From Anomaloglossus baeobatrachus (taxonomy: Eukaryota > Chordata > Amphibia > Anura > Aromobatidae), in the NCBI RefSeq assembly GCF_048569485.1, contig NC_134361.1, positions 167,689,758 through 167,753,757 on the forward strand: 64,000 nt of DNA, in the 5' to 3' direction. Position numbers and translations under genes: made by a program. Position 1 is the stretch's first letter. Each line of letters begins with the position of its first letter. The notes beneath the pieces were generated by a model. That model was not told the DNA's origin. It did not search any database and worked only from the letters and a program-made list of their open reading frames with translations. Shown in pieces: positions 42,403-52,720 of the stretch.

Positions 42403-45400
42403 GTACCCCCCCCCCACGCCCCCCTCCCCGCAACCGGGACATGAAGGCACGGATCAGAGGAGTGCCCACGTTCTCCCTGGGCTCCCAGGACCTATCCTCA
42501 GGACCATACCCTTCCCAGTCCACCAGGAAGAACTGTCGACCTCGTACGGTCTTCATGGCCACGATATCCCTTACCGCATAGATGTCGTCATCGGCAATAG
42601 GTGGAGGAGCCGGACTGGCAGCAGTGGAGAAGGGACCAAGGACAACCGGCTTGAGCAGGGAGACGTGGAATGAGTTGGGTATCCTCATCGTGGCCGGGAG
42701 CTGTAGCTTGTAGGAGACCTCATTGATCTTGTTGAGGACTTTAAACGGCCCAATGTAGCGAGGACCCAGCTTGTATGATGGTATCTTCAGGCGGACGTAC
42801 TGGGAAGCAAGCCAGACGAGATCTCCAGGAGAGAAACACGGAGGGTCCAGACGTTTCTTGTCTGCGTGTCTTTTCATCCGCAGGGAAGCACGCCCAAGGG
42901 ACGCTTTGACAGAGTCCCAAATGGTTGCAAAGTCACGGGCTACTGTATCTGCAGCAGGGACATCCGAAGAAGGAGATACAGGCAATGGGATGGAAGGCTG
43001 AAGTCCGTAAACGACATGGAAGGGAGAGCTGGAGGACGACTCACTGATGTGGTGGTTGTGGGAGAATTCAGCCCAAGGAAGAAGAGCGGACCAGTCGTCG
43101 TGATGGGCGTTAACATAGTGACGTAAGAAAGAGGTCAAGATTTGATTGACCCTCTCTACCTGGCCATTAGACTGAGGATGGTATGCAGATGAAAAGTCCA
43201 GAGTCACTCCCAGATGTTTACAGAGAGCCCTCCAGAAGCCGGAGGTGAACTGAGTTCCTCTGTCGGATACGATGTGTAATGGAAAGCCATGCAAGCGGAA
43301 GATGTGTTGTATATAGGCGTCCGCGAGTTCCTGAGCAGAGGGCAGTCCAGCCATAGGGACGAAATGGGCCATTTTAGAGAACCGGTCCACCACGACCCAT
43401 ATGACTGTGTGTCCGGAGGACAATGGCAAGTCCGTAATAAAGTCCATTGCTATGTGTTGCCACGGAACTGAGGGTATCGGCAGAGGCAGAAGACGGCCAT
43501 ATGGGAGGTGTTTGGGCGTCTTGTTCCTGGCACAAGAGGAACAGGCGGATACAAAAGCAGCGACGTCCGTGTGAAGGGATGGCCACCAATAATGACGTAC
43601 AATCGCACCCCATGTCTTTTTCTGACCAGCATGACCGGCTGTTTTCGAGGCATGACCCCAGTGTAACACTTTTTTCCTGTCTACCTCGGAGACATAGGTC
43701 TTCCCGGGCGGTATCTGGGCCAGGGTGACAGGGGCCACCGGAATGATTTTACTAGGACAAATGATGGGTTGGGTAGTCTCTTCCTCCTGCTCCATGGGCA
43801 TGAAAGACCTGGACAAGGCATCAGCGCGTACATTCTTGTCCGCGGGTCGGAAGTGAAGCTGGAAATCAAACCTGGCAAAGAATAGGGACCACCTGGCTTG
43901 CCGTGGGTTCAGACGCTGAGCGGACCGTAGGTATTCCAAGTTCTTGTGGTCCGTGTAAATAATCACGGGGTACACTGCCCCTTCCAGGAGGTAGCGCCAT
44001 TCCTCCAAAGCCAGTTTGACTGCCAAGAGCTCTCGGTCACCGATGGTGTAGTTGCGTTCAGGCGCTGAGAAGCCCTTGGAGAAGAATCCGCAAGTCACCA
44101 TCTTCCCGGAGGAGGACTTTTGCATGAGCACTGCTCCGGCTCCTGAGGAGGAGGCATCCACCTCCAAGGTGAACTGGCGGTTTAACTCCGGACGGTGGAG
44201 TACAGGAGAGGAAGCAAAAGCCCGCTTCAGAGAGCCAAACGCGGCGTCAGCCGCAGGTGACCAGTCCTTTGGATTAGCCTCCTTCTTAGTCAAAGCGGAG
44301 AGAGGAGCAGTCAAGGCAGAGAAGTGAGGGATAAACTGGCGGTAGTAGTTGGCGAATCCCAGGAAGCGTTGGATTGCCTTCAGTCCAGAAGGAGGAGGCC
44401 AGTTGAGAATGGCGGAGACCTTCTTGGGATCCATCTGCAGTCCAGTATCAGAGATGATGTACCCCAGAAAGGGGAGAGAAGACTGCTCAAAGACACACTT
44501 CTCATACTTTGCGTACAGACGATTCTCTCTCAGTCTTTGTAGAACCAGCTGTACGTTTTCTCTGTGGGTTTGGAGGTCCGGAGAGAAGACAAGGATGTCA
44601 TCTAGATACACTACCACACAGATGTAGAGAAGGTCCCGGAACACGTCGTTCACCAGTTCTTGAAAGACGGCAGGAGCGTTACACAGGCCGAAGGGCATCA
44701 CGCAGTATTCATAATGTCCATCGCGCGTATTGAACGCGGTTTTCCATTCGTCACCTGAGCGGATGCGTACCAGATTGTAAGCACCCCGAAGATCCAGCTT
44801 GGTGAACACACGAGCTCCTCTAAGCCGGTCAAACAATTCGGGAATGAGCGGCAGAGGGTACTTGTTTTTTACGGTGATTTGATTCAAACCCCGGTAGTCT
44901 ATGCATGGGCGTAAGTCGCCCTCTTTCTTCTTGACAAAGAAGAAACCTGCTCCAGCAGGAGAGGAGGATCTCCGAATGAACCCCCTTGCCAGGCTCTCTG
45001 AGATGTAAGCAGACATGGCCCTTGTTTCGGCTGGAGATAAAGGATATATCCGTCCTCGTGGTGGTGTTGTTCCTGGGAGCAGGTCGATGGCACAATCGTA
45101 TGGACGATGTGGCGGCAGTACCTCGGATTCCTTTTTATCAAAGACATCTGCAAAGGACCAATAGGCCGAGGGCAGCCCCGGTAGGTTCTCTGGAACCGGA
45201 GGTCGTCGGATGGGTTGTATGGACTTTAGGCACCTCTCATGACACGAAGAGCCCCATCGGGTGATTTCGCCAGTGCCCCAAGTAACTGATGGTTCGTGTG
45301 TCCGCAACCATGGAAGTCCCAGCAGGATCTGGTGGGACATGTGTGGGAGGACGTAGAAAGCGATGTTCTCGGTGTGAAGGGCACCGATACGCAGTTCGAC

Positions 45401-45649
45401 CGGCCTGGTGATCCAGGAGATGGTGTCAGAGAGGGGTCTCCCATCCACCGAGGCAATCACTAGGGGCTTGTCGAGTGGAATAACAGGCACCCGGTACTTG
45501 TCCACCGTGGCCTGCTGGATGAAATTGCCTGCTGCCCCGGAATCGAGGTAGGCATCAGCCGTGAACCGCGTCTCTCCCGTTGTCACTTGCACTGTCCATG
45601 TAACCGGGTCAGAGAGAGTCCCAGCACCTAGGGTGGCCTCTCCTACCAA
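42113..45649 (-). CDS. pol: Sushi copy 2 pol polyprotein (fossil)
   Basis: 1178 codons: protease (LDSGAAGNFI), RT (VVYLDDILVFS), RNase H (EVDASSSGAGAVL), integrase (CSSCARNK zinc region; AMDFITDLP, VSDRGTQFTS, NGQVERVNQ), chromodomain (YAVRDIVAMK ... FLVDWEGYGPEDRSWEP). The frame abuts the gag stop in a different frame, consistent with the ribosomal frameshift known for the family. The C-terminus runs into the LTR with a repeat-rich Pro/Arg tail (SPGPLFRSPGPLFRSPGP) translated from the LTR mini-repeats. Confidence 0.95.
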   Translation of the reverse strand: MVGEATLGAGTLSDPVTWTVQVTTGETRFTADAYLDSGAAGNFIQQATVDKYRVPVIPLDKPLVIASVDGRPLSDTISWITRPVELRIGALHTENIAFYVLPHMSHQILLGLPWLRTHEPSVTWGTGEITRWGSSCHERCLKSIQPIRRPPVPENLPGLPSAYWSFADVFDKKESEVLPPHRPYDCAIDLLPGTTPPRGRIYPLSPAETRAMSAYISESLARGFIRRSSSPAGAGFFFVKKKEGDLRPCIDYRGLNQITVKNKYPLPLIPELFDRLRGARVFTKLDLRGAYNLVRIRSGDEWKTAFNTRDGHYEYCVMPFGLCNAPAVFQELVNDVFRDLLYICVVVYLDDILVFSPDLQTHRENVQLVLQRLRENRLYAKYEKCVFEQSSLPFLGYIISDTGLQMDPKKVSAILNWPPPSGLKAIQRFLGFANYYRQFIPHFSALTAPLSALTKKEANPKDWSPAADAAFGSLKRAFASSPVLHRPELNRQFTLEVDASSSGAGAVLMQKSSSGKMVTCGFFSKGFSAPERNYTIGDRELLAVKLALEEWRYLLEGAVYPVIIYTDHKNLEYLRSAQRLNPRQARWSLFFARFDFQLHFRPADKNVRADALSRSFMPMEQEEETTQPIICPSKIIPVAPVTLAQIPPGKTYVSEVDRKKVLHWGHASKTAGHAGQKKTWGAIVRHYWWPSLHTDVAAFVSACSSCARNKTPKHLPYGRLLPLPIPSVPWQHIAMDFITDLPLSSGHTVIWVVVDRFSKMAHFVPMAGLPSAQELADAYIQHIFRLHGFPLHIVSDRGTQFTSGFWRALCKHLGVTLDFSSAYHPQSNGQVERVNQILTSFLRHYVNAHHDDWSALLPWAEFSHNHHISESSSSSPFHVVYGLQPSIPLPVSPSSDVPAADTVARDFATIWDSVKASLGRASLRMKRHADKKRLDPPCFSPGDLVWLASQYVRLKIPSYKLGPRYIGPFKVLNKINEVSYKLQLPATMRIPNSFHVSLLKPVVLGPFSTAASPAPPPIADDDIYAVRDIVAMKTVRGRQFFLVDWEGYGPEDRSWEPRENVGTPLIRAFMSRLRGGGRGGGVLSRSPGPRLPFPGPLFRSPGPLFRSPGPKPRSPAHLPRSPLSSLRCPSFPGPLVSDPGARRLPRPWPAPLRPPLSFLPWLLAPGPRACALGRARGH

Positions 45650-45651
45650 CC

Positions 45652-46596
45652 CTAGGCTTTGGAGTTTCCCGGCCTCTCTGGACAGGAGCGTAGCAGGTGT
45701 GTGCCCTCACCGCAGTAAAGGCAGAGACCCTTGGCGAGCCGCTCTGCTCGACGTTGTTCAGACTGACGCACTCGGTCGATCTGCATGGGCTCGTGGACGG
45801 GAGCCCCAGCTGTCGATGACTGAAGTACGGAGGGTTTCTGCGGAGGAGAGGAATGCCGTACCGGACGTCTCTCACGGGACACTTCCTTGGATCGCTCCTG
45901 AAAGCGAATGTCCACTCGAGTCGCTAGGGCAATCAGGGCATCCAGGGTGGTCGGTACGTCACGACCCGCCAGCTCGTCTTTAATTCGCCCTGAGAGTCCT
46001 TCCCAGAAGGCGGCGGTTAGGGCCTCGTTGTTCCACCCGAGTTCTGAGGCCAGGGTGCGAAACCGGATCGCGTATTGACCCACCGTCAGAGTCCCCTGAC
46101 GTAACCGGAGAAGAGACGAAGCAGACGCGGAGGCGCGTCCGGGCTCATCAAAGGTACCACGGAATGCCTGCAGGAAGTCCTGGATGTTCGTGGTCACAGG
46201 ATCCCCCTTCTCCCACAAGGGGTTCATCCACGCCAGTGCCTCACCCTCTAGATGGGACATGATGAAGGCGACCTTGGCTTGGTCGGAGGCAAACAAATGC
46301 GGCAGCTGCGTGAAATGGAGGGAGCATTGGTTTAAGAATCCCCTGCAGGTCTTGGGGTCTCCGGCGTACCGGGGTGGTGAAGCCAACCGAAGTCTGGTGG
46401 TATCTGAAGAAGTCGCCACAGGAGCTGGATCCGTGGATTGACTAGTGGAAGCCCGGGATGTTGAAGTCGTAACTGCCGCTTGTAGCGTGTTCAGGCGAGC
46501 GTCCACAGAAGACATGAATTGCAGCATGCGGGTCTGGACTTCACGCTGGCGTTGGAGTTCCTCCTGTACGGCTGCTAGTGCTGCAGCGGGATCCAT
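45652..46596 (-). CDS. gag: Sushi copy 2 gag with CCHC knuckle (fossil)
   Basis: 314 codons starting MDPAAALAAVQEELQRQREV a few bases after the 5' LTR. Coiled-coil start, sushi/PEG10-like capsid region (YAGDPKTCRGFLNQCSLHF, FIMSHLEGEALAWMNPLWEK, SSLLRLRQGTLTVGQYAIRF), and a knuckle CLYCGEGTHLLRSC (C-x2-C-x4-H-x4-C) near the end. This is the fold that vertebrates domesticated as PEG10, RTL1 and related genes. Whole by eye. Confidence 0.95.
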   Translation of the reverse strand: MDPAAALAAVQEELQRQREVQTRMLQFMSSVDARLNTLQAAVTTSTSRASTSQSTDPAPVATSSDTTRLRLASPPRYAGDPKTCRGFLNQCSLHFTQLPHLFASDQAKVAFIMSHLEGEALAWMNPLWEKGDPVTTNIQDFLQAFRGTFDEPGRASASASSLLRLRQGTLTVGQYAIRFRTLASELGWNNEALTAAFWEGLSGRIKDELAGRDVPTTLDALIALATRVDIRFQERSKEVSRERRPVRHSSPPQKPSVLQSSTAGAPVHEPMQIDRVRQSEQRRAERLAKGLCLYCGEGTHLLRSCPERPGNSKA

Positions 46597-46609
46597 GGCC
46601 TGATCTTAC

Positions 46610-47387
46610 TGTCACGGCCAGGTGGACGGGCAGACCCAGGAGGTGGATCCACTGGGCCGAACTCCTAGATGGTAGTAAAGAGTCCGGTAGCTGGAACACT
46701 ATAAACAGCAGAACAGTCCGTGCACACGAGTATAGCGGAGAAGTCCCTGGGACCACGGAGTCACGGGTGGTAGTCCGGGTGACGCAGCTCAGGTTCGGAA
46801 GCCGAGATGATGTCAGGCGGGGTCCGGAACCTTGGGAGCGAGATGACGAGTCACCGCAGGGATCCGGGATGGTGCGGACTGTCAGGATGGCAGATGGACA
46901 GCGTTCGGGGTTCAGGATACGGCAGGACTGGATGGCGAGGCAGGCACGGCTCTACAAGAGAGATAGGTGAGTATATGCACAGAGACACCAGGAGACCTGA
47001 CTCCTAGCTTAGGAAACACGAAGATCAGGCCCCGCCCCCTTGGACAATAAACCCCTTTATACCCTGTACCTGATTAGCCTCATTTCCTGTTAATGGACAC
47101 TGGCCCTTTAAGAAAGGGTCAGTGACCGCACGCGCGCCCTAATGCGCATGCGCGCGGCCCGGGTGCCAGAAGCCAGGGAAGGAAGCTGAGAGGAGGACGC
47201 AGGGGAGCCGGCCAGGGCCTGGGAAGCCGTCGGGCGCCGGGATCGGAGACCAGGGGGCCTGGGAAGGACGGGCACCGGAGGCTGGAGAGCGGGGAGCGTG
47301 GCAGGTGAGCCGGGGAGCGGGGCTGAGGACCCGGGGAGCGGAACAGAGGACCCGGGAAGGGGAGCCGAGGACCCGGGGAGCGTGACA
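46610..47387 (-). repeat. Sushi copy 2, 5' LTR
   Basis: 778 bp, near-identical to 41604-42402. In minus sense ends GGCCGTGACA, followed by GTAAGATCAGG and the gag start, again a very short leader. Confidence 0.93.
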
Positions 47388-47574
47388 GCATGTGGGGACC
47401 AGGCAAGTAGAGGTGCGCATTATAGATAGTGTGTTTACCTTACAGGGCACAAAGGCAGGGGGACAGGGTCCCAGGGGTGCTGGCAGCAGGCGTATGGCAG
47501 TGGGGGTCTGTGAAACGGCAGCTATTTGTAGCCAGGGCATTACTTCCTGGTGTGAATCATGGGGGCAGGAGCGC

Positions 47575-47700
47575 AGGCGCCCGTGACGTCAGTGATGACG
47601 TGGGCTTACTACTGCGCATGCGTCCGACGTCAGTGGGGAGCAGGAGAGGTGCTGTTTGCAAGCACCTTAGTGCGCATGCGCGCAGGACGTCACGGAGGGG
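47575..47700 (-). promoter_or_regulatory. PLE promoter-like cluster of CRE and NRF1 motifs (copy 1)
   Basis: A perfect CRE palindrome TGACGTCA (47584-47591), a second ATF-like GATGACGTGG, NRF1-like TGCGCATGCGTC (47613-47624) and TGCGCATGCGCG (47671-47682), and two more GACGTCA half-palindromes lie within 125 bp of CpG-rich DNA. It lies between the ORF end and the hammerhead, that is, in the repeated part of the PLE. Confidence 0.55.
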
Positions 47701-48591
47701 GCGGTTACCAGGGACAGGATCCCTGCCAGTGTGGGTCACTAGACTCGGCACGCTTGTGTGCGTCGCGTCACAGGGGGGGCGGGGTAAGGGGAGTAACAGG
47801 CTGTGAACGGGGATATGGGTGTTTATAATGTCACATAGGGGGCCGGATGTGATAGAGAGGTTAAAGTCCCTGTATGTGGTTATAGTGCTGGTATGTACCG
47901 GCTAAGATTCATGGAACCAGGATATGTGTGGTGGGGAAACACATTATGGATGACTGTGTATACAATGTATGTGTGGTCTGTAGGTGTGGAGTCAGTATAT
48001 AGAATGTAAAAGGGAGGATTGTATATGATTATAGAGGGCGACTGGAAACATGGATGGGACGAGTATACAGCTATATATTACTGATATGAAGCTGTTAGTG
48101 TATAGCTGATATAGATTGGCGAATACTGCTGGTATATAGCTGAAATGGACAATAAGTTGGGATGTGGCTGATATGTGGTGCTGATATATAAATGGTATAG
48201 GCAGAAAGTACTGTGGTAGAAGTGTATATATGAGGGATGATGAAGCCAAGGTTAAAAGAAATGTAATGGTTTGCTTGGATGTAGAGAAGATAAGTAGTAT
48301 ATGTATGGTAATGTTGTGTGTTGGAAGAGCACGTGTGCCCCAGTGTGTACCGTGTGGGGGGGGGAAGAAATTGTTGGAAAGGGAGGGAATAGTGATGGGG
48401 TAAGGATGCTACCTGGTGAGGAGGAGGTGCCAGTAGTGGAGAAGGTGCATGGGTGGGATCCGATCGGTGGAGCAGGTGATCAGTATCTCTAAAAGAAAAA
48501 AGAGATAGGTTAAGAAAACGGTTATATAGGCATCAAATACATACATAAGACATAATGCATGGCAATGGTCTACACAGGTACACAGGCAAGG
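47701..48591 (-). other. PLE D downstream noncoding region (copy 1)
   Basis: G/T-rich and TGATAT-rich noncoding sequence between the ORF stop and the promoter-like cluster. It matches 52850-53738 almost base for base. A G-run of about ten lies near 48354. Confidence 0.7.
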
Positions 48592-51069
48592 TTAATAATT
48601 CGTTTCATACTCTCTATTCATACCCCACGGCTCAAGGGTTTGTAAGGTATGTATCCAGTATGCCTCACGGTCTCGGAGAATTTGTACCCTATTGCCACCC
48701 CTTCTGGGTAGTGGGACGTGTTCTATTATCTGAAACCTTAATTGGGAGACTGAGTGACCTCTGGTCGCAAAGTGAGCCGGAATGGGGAGTACAGTCAGGC
48801 CGCACCTTATGGTCGATTTATGTTTGCTAATGCGGTCTCGGATATGTTGGGTGGTTTCTCCAACATATCCGAGACCGCAGGGACATTTGATTAGGTAAAC
48901 AACAAAATTCGTGTCACATGTATAGAAACCTCGGATGGGATATCGTTTACCGGTTCTGGGGTGTGTAACGAACTCTCCTCTGGTGACGTTCGAGCACTGT
49001 AAACAGTGGAGGCACGGGAATGTGCCCTTCCGTGGCGTGGCCAAAAAACTCTGTCTGTCCCGGTTTAGGGATGAACCTATGTCTGCCCGGACCAAAGTGT
49101 CTCTGATGTTGCGAGGACGTTTATGACAGATCAAAGGTGGAGATTGAAATTCCTCAATGTCCGGGTATGCACTGCCGAGAATAGGCCAATGTTTTTTAAT
49201 AACCTGGCTAAATGAAGGGGAGAAAGGGTGATATGTATTCACGAATGGTATGCGTTGTTTTTTATTGGGTTCTGGACTGTGTCTGGGGGAGGTACTGGAT
49301 GCAATATGATGTGGATAGTCCCTGGCTTGAAATTTCCTGCTCATTTCTTGATGTCTAAGTGTGCGCATTGTGGGATTGGAGACGATCCTTTCAACTCTAC
49401 AATGTTGGGAGATGGGCAGAGAATTCTTGGTATGTTTTGGGTGACAACTACTGTAGAGAAGAAGACTGTTTTTATCCGTGGGTTTTGAGTATATGTCGGT
49501 GGCTAGTTTACTGTTGGGGTCCCGGATGACAAGGGTGTCGAGGAAGTTGATGGAATCGTGATCGTAGTGGAGGGTAAAAGAGATATTGGGAGAGATGGTA
49601 TTGATGTCATTGAAGAAACTAGTGAGTGTTTCTTCACCACCGGTCAAGATGAAGAATATGTCATCTATATAGCGTTTCCAAATGGGGATATTGATGGGAA
49701 AGAAGGGGTGTGGATAAATAAAATCTTCCTCAAATTTGGCCATATATATGTTTGCATATGGAGGTGCTACGTTCGAACCCATTGCGGTCCCTTTCCGCTG
49801 CATGTAGAACGTATCTTCAAATAGGAAGAAGTTATTTTCCAAGACCACCCTGAGGGTGTCCAGGCAAAATTGCTTTTTCAGATGGTCAAAGTCGGTATGT
49901 GTATTAAGAAACCACTCAACCGCCAGGAGACCTCCTTGATGGTCGATGCTGGTGTACAAGCTGGTCACGTCCATGGTGACCAGGAGATCGTTGTTGGTGA
50001 TTTGGTTGATACTAGATATGGTTTCCAGAAAGTGAGTGGTGTCCTTGAGGTAAGAGGGGGTTTTTGGGATAAGGGGTGTGAGTATCTTTTCTAGGGTACG
50101 GGCAAGTGGAGACAAAATGGAATCAGTGGAGGCAACGATTGGGCGGCCGGGGGGGGAGGTGATATTTTTATGTATTTTGGGGAGGGTGTAAAATACGGGT
50201 GTGATGGGATGGTTGTTGATGAGGAAACTGGAGAGTTTGCTATCTATCGTGGCGTTGCTGGTGTAGAGATCGACCAAATTTTTGATGGTAGAGCGGATGG
50301 TTGCAGTGGGGTCCCGTGGAATAGGGGTATAGGTTGTGAGGTCACTGAGTTGGCTCTTAATTTCAGACACGTAGTAAGATTTATCAAGGACCACGATGGC
50401 ACCACATTTGTCAGCAGGTTTAATAACCAGCTGAGGATTGTTTTTAAGTGCGAGGAGGGCCTTAGATTCCTCGTTTGTCATGTTATGACGGAGGTGTAGC
50501 TGTCCATGTCCTATGTTGATTTTAATCTTATCAATGTCACGTGTGACTAGTGATATGTACGTCTCTACTGGATGGTAGCGCCTAGGTGGTTGAAAGGTGC
50601 TTGGATTAGAGAGGCCTAATTCACGTAATGACAGAGAGGTTGTCGGACAAGAGTCCAATATGGGAACTACGGGGTTAGAGTCTGGAGAATCCTGAGGGGT
50701 GGCGAAATGGGCCTTTAGCCGAAGATTCCTGAAGAATCTATTCAGTTCTTGCTCCAAGGTGAAGGTGTTGAGTGGGGGCGTGGGGCAAAAGCTGAGGCCC
50801 TTTTGTAGGACCCGGGTTTCTGTGGGTGTAAGGGTGAGCGAGGAGATATTATACACGATATTCTCCCTACCTGGGACCGTGTGTTGATCCTGTGCGGGGG
50901 AGCCCTGTTTCTTGCCCCTCCTGGTTTGCCTCTTGTCTGGGGACCGGTACCTAAAAAAGAAGAGGGGTTGGGACCGGAGAAGCTCTGGTCGCTGTCCGAG
51001 CTGTACGTGCTTGTGTAATTCCCTCGATGGGAGGGCCTTCGTTCTGATGGAAATGAGGAGGTGCGCCAT
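48592..51069 (-). CDS. PLE D reverse transcriptase with GIY-YIG endonuclease (825 codons)
   Basis: Residues counted from Met 51069. The RT shows VIKPADKCGAIVVLDK (~215-230), PKIHK (297-301), GRPIVASTDS (308-317), MDVTSLYTSI (366-375, catalytic Asp), RKGTAMGSNVAPPYANIYM (425-443) and RYIDDIFF (466-473, catalytic Asp pair). A CxxCxxC stretch (CLHCLQC, 686-692) precedes the GIY-YIG nuclease: VVYLIKCPCGLGYVGETT (723-740), RISKHK, and the Glu of REAYWI (~802). RT plus C-terminal GIY-YIG defines the EN-positive Penelope-like elements; the nuclease nicks target DNA and the RT primes there. Residues before ~67 probably do not belong; the natural N-terminus is the overlapping frame at 50742-51590. Confidence 0.93.
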   Translation of the reverse strand: MAHLLISIRTKALPSRELHKHVQLGQRPELLRSQPLFFFRYRSPDKRQTRRGKKQGSPAQDQHTVPGRENIVYNISSLTLTPTETRVLQKGLSFCPTPPLNTFTLEQELNRFFRNLRLKAHFATPQDSPDSNPVVPILDSCPTTSLSLRELGLSNPSTFQPPRRYHPVETYISLVTRDIDKIKINIGHGQLHLRHNMTNEESKALLALKNNPQLVIKPADKCGAIVVLDKSYYVSEIKSQLSDLTTYTPIPRDPTATIRSTIKNLVDLYTSNATIDSKLSSFLINNHPITPVFYTLPKIHKNITSPPGRPIVASTDSILSPLARTLEKILTPLIPKTPSYLKDTTHFLETISSINQITNNDLLVTMDVTSLYTSIDHQGGLLAVEWFLNTHTDFDHLKKQFCLDTLRVVLENNFFLFEDTFYMQRKGTAMGSNVAPPYANIYMAKFEEDFIYPHPFFPINIPIWKRYIDDIFFILTGGEETLTSFFNDINTISPNISFTLHYDHDSINFLDTLVIRDPNSKLATDIYSKPTDKNSLLLYSSCHPKHTKNSLPISQHCRVERIVSNPTMRTLRHQEMSRKFQARDYPHHIASSTSPRHSPEPNKKQRIPFVNTYHPFSPSFSQVIKKHWPILGSAYPDIEEFQSPPLICHKRPRNIRDTLVRADIGSSLNRDRQSFLATPRKGTFPCLHCLQCSNVTRGEFVTHPRTGKRYPIRGFYTCDTNFVVYLIKCPCGLGYVGETTQHIRDRISKHKSTIRCGLTVLPIPAHFATRGHSVSQLRFQIIEHVPLPRRGGNRVQILRDREAYWIHTLQTLEPWGMNREYETNY

Positions 51070-51590
51070 TTGTAGACTCGATTTCTCAAGTAGTCGTCTT
51101 GATCACGAATGAATTTCGAACATTTTCGGGTTTGCAGGGTCTGTTGGAACTCCGTGATGGACTCTTGGTTCTTAGTTTTCAGGGAGGAGAAGTCGGCAGC
51201 AGGGAGAGTCTGGGACAGCTGTTCCTCGATGGTCTTGATGCTAGCATCAACAGTGGCAATCTCTTTCTGCAGGTAATGAAGTGTTAATATGATAATATCG
51301 AGAGAACACTTATTGAGGATACCCTCGAATTGATCGCAGTATGCGGGATTATCAGCAAAGAGAGTTGGCCTTAGCGGGACTCTAAGTCCTCTGGGGATGC
51401 GTTGAGCCCGGTGATACTCCGCGAGGGTCACTGCGTGGAGTTCAAGCGACGTGTGTCGCTTCAACTCTTTGAGGTAATCCCTGGTGCGGAGCTCCTCCGT
51501 GGGTACAGTGAGAAAACGATTAGTTGCGGATATCCCAGCCAGGACAGTCGCCGCTTGATCGTTACTGTACGAAAGTGTTGGGAGAGACAT
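50742..51590 (-). CDS. PLE D N-terminal region (282-codon frame)
   Basis: Starts MSLPTLSYSNDQAATVLAG about 230 bp after the upstream hammerhead. Helical N-terminal part (TLHYLQKEIATVDASIKTIE, SLKTKNQESITEFQQTLQTR), then KFIRDQDDYLRNRVYKW and a Ser/Arg-rich linker. This kind of N-terminal extension precedes the RT in Penelope-like elements. It overlaps the RT frame and lies in a different frame, so this copy's coding region is probably not continuous. The last residues after the overlap are likely out of frame. Confidence 0.75.
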   Translation of the reverse strand: MSLPTLSYSNDQAATVLAGISATNRFLTVPTEELRTRDYLKELKRHTSLELHAVTLAEYHRAQRIPRGLRVPLRPTLFADNPAYCDQFEGILNKCSLDIIILTLHYLQKEIATVDASIKTIEEQLSQTLPAADFSSLKTKNQESITEFQQTLQTRKCSKFIRDQDDYLRNRVYKWRTSSFPSERRPSHRGNYTSTYSSDSDQSFSGPNPSSFLGTGPQTRGKPGGARNRAPPHRINTRSQVGRISCIISPRSPLHPQKPGSYKRASAFAPRPHSTPSPWSKN

Positions 51591-51814
51591 TAAGGGTGCT
51601 GTGCAGGAGCACCAGCATAAAATAGTAAGCTAAGTTCAGAGTAGAGCTGGGCTCAACTGCGGGTATGGGGGAGGTGCTTTAAGGGAAAGTAGTTACAACA
51701 GTTAAATTAATCCCAAGCACACAATCAATTGCAACAGGGTAATGCAAAAAGTGATTTTTATTATAATTATGCAAGCAGAAAGAGAATGCCACTACCGAAA
51801 AAGCAAAGACAAAG
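51591..51814 (-). other. PLE D 5' leader between hammerhead and first ORF
   Basis: About 225 bp, noncoding, with an A/T-rich patch at 51750-51770. On the minus strand it begins just after the ribozyme cleavage site, so it would be the 5' end of a processed RNA. Confidence 0.5.
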
Positions 51815-51860
51815 TCAAGCCAACGTTTCGGCCTTCACAAGGCCTTTATCAAGGACTTGC
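51815..51860 (-). ncRNA. Hammerhead ribozyme-like core D2, at the unit junction
   Basis: Identical core to D1, but here stem I can also form: CAAG-(T)-CC (51859-51853) with GG-CTTG (51821-51816), six pairs around one bulged base. U3/A8 replaces C3/G8. Cleavage after U17 (51822) would give the unit that encodes the complete ORF a 5' end at 51821. Confidence 0.62.
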
Positions 51861-52720
51861 CTGTAAAGAAATAATAAAGATTATATACACACCAATGAGT
51901 GAACATAATGTACATATTTACATATTTACAAGGAGTATATATACACACATACGTGTATCAAGAAGTGACGGGTATAGACGGATTAGACGTCAAATGGGTA
52001 AACCACAGGTAGGGCGTTCTGCTCTCAAAGCACAACTTGCTGGATGGAGAGAGGGATACAACAACAATAAGCACCATGGGAAAAATGGCAAGCAGAACGT
52101 ACAGTAACGGCAAGTACGCGCTGGTACATAACTCGATCAAATGATGATGCCAGCAGGCAGTGAAATCATAAGATGAACCCAATCCGTTCAGAACCATCGG
52201 AGATGGGTGACATAGTAGACAATGCAGGACATACAGTATTAGCAATACAGATATATGTATAGCACTTGTTACCGGACGGGCAGAACCAGGAGGAGGCAGT
52301 AGATTAAACAGTGCAACTGCTATATTAGTGGTCAGGCGCCTAAGAGTAAAACTAAATGTAGCATGTATAAACAACGCTAGCCATTGTATGTAGATAAACA
52401 ATATACAGTATAACAGCGCGGTAGACAGTATGAGGTTAAAAAACCTACCCAGAGTCAAGGAGGCATGAAAGGTGAGTGGGTGGATGGAGGAAGTGCCTAT
52501 GGAAAGACAGGATACATTAGTACACATAACTATGCATGTGGGGACCAGGCAAGTAGAGGTGCGCATTATAGATAGTGTGTTTACCTTACAGGGCACAAAG
52601 GCAGGGGGACAGGGTCCCAGGGGTGCTGGCAGCAGGCGTATGGCAGTGGGGGTCTGTGAAACGGCAGCTATTTGTAGCCAGGGCATTACTTCCTGGTGTG
52701 AATCATGGGGGCAGGAGCGC

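Larger units (their letters stand above)
41604..47387 (-). mobile_element. Sushi-type chromovirus, copy 2 (looks whole; fossil)
   Basis: 5784 bp flanked by GCATG (41599-41603 and 47388-47392). LTRs 41604-42402 and 46610-47387 differ by about five substitutions plus one copy number change of a 21-bp repeat, so the insertion is young. Gag and pol frames are long and look whole. The uninterrupted target is seen at 52536-52545 in the sister PLE copy (ACTATGCATGTGGGGACC). Confidence 0.95.
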
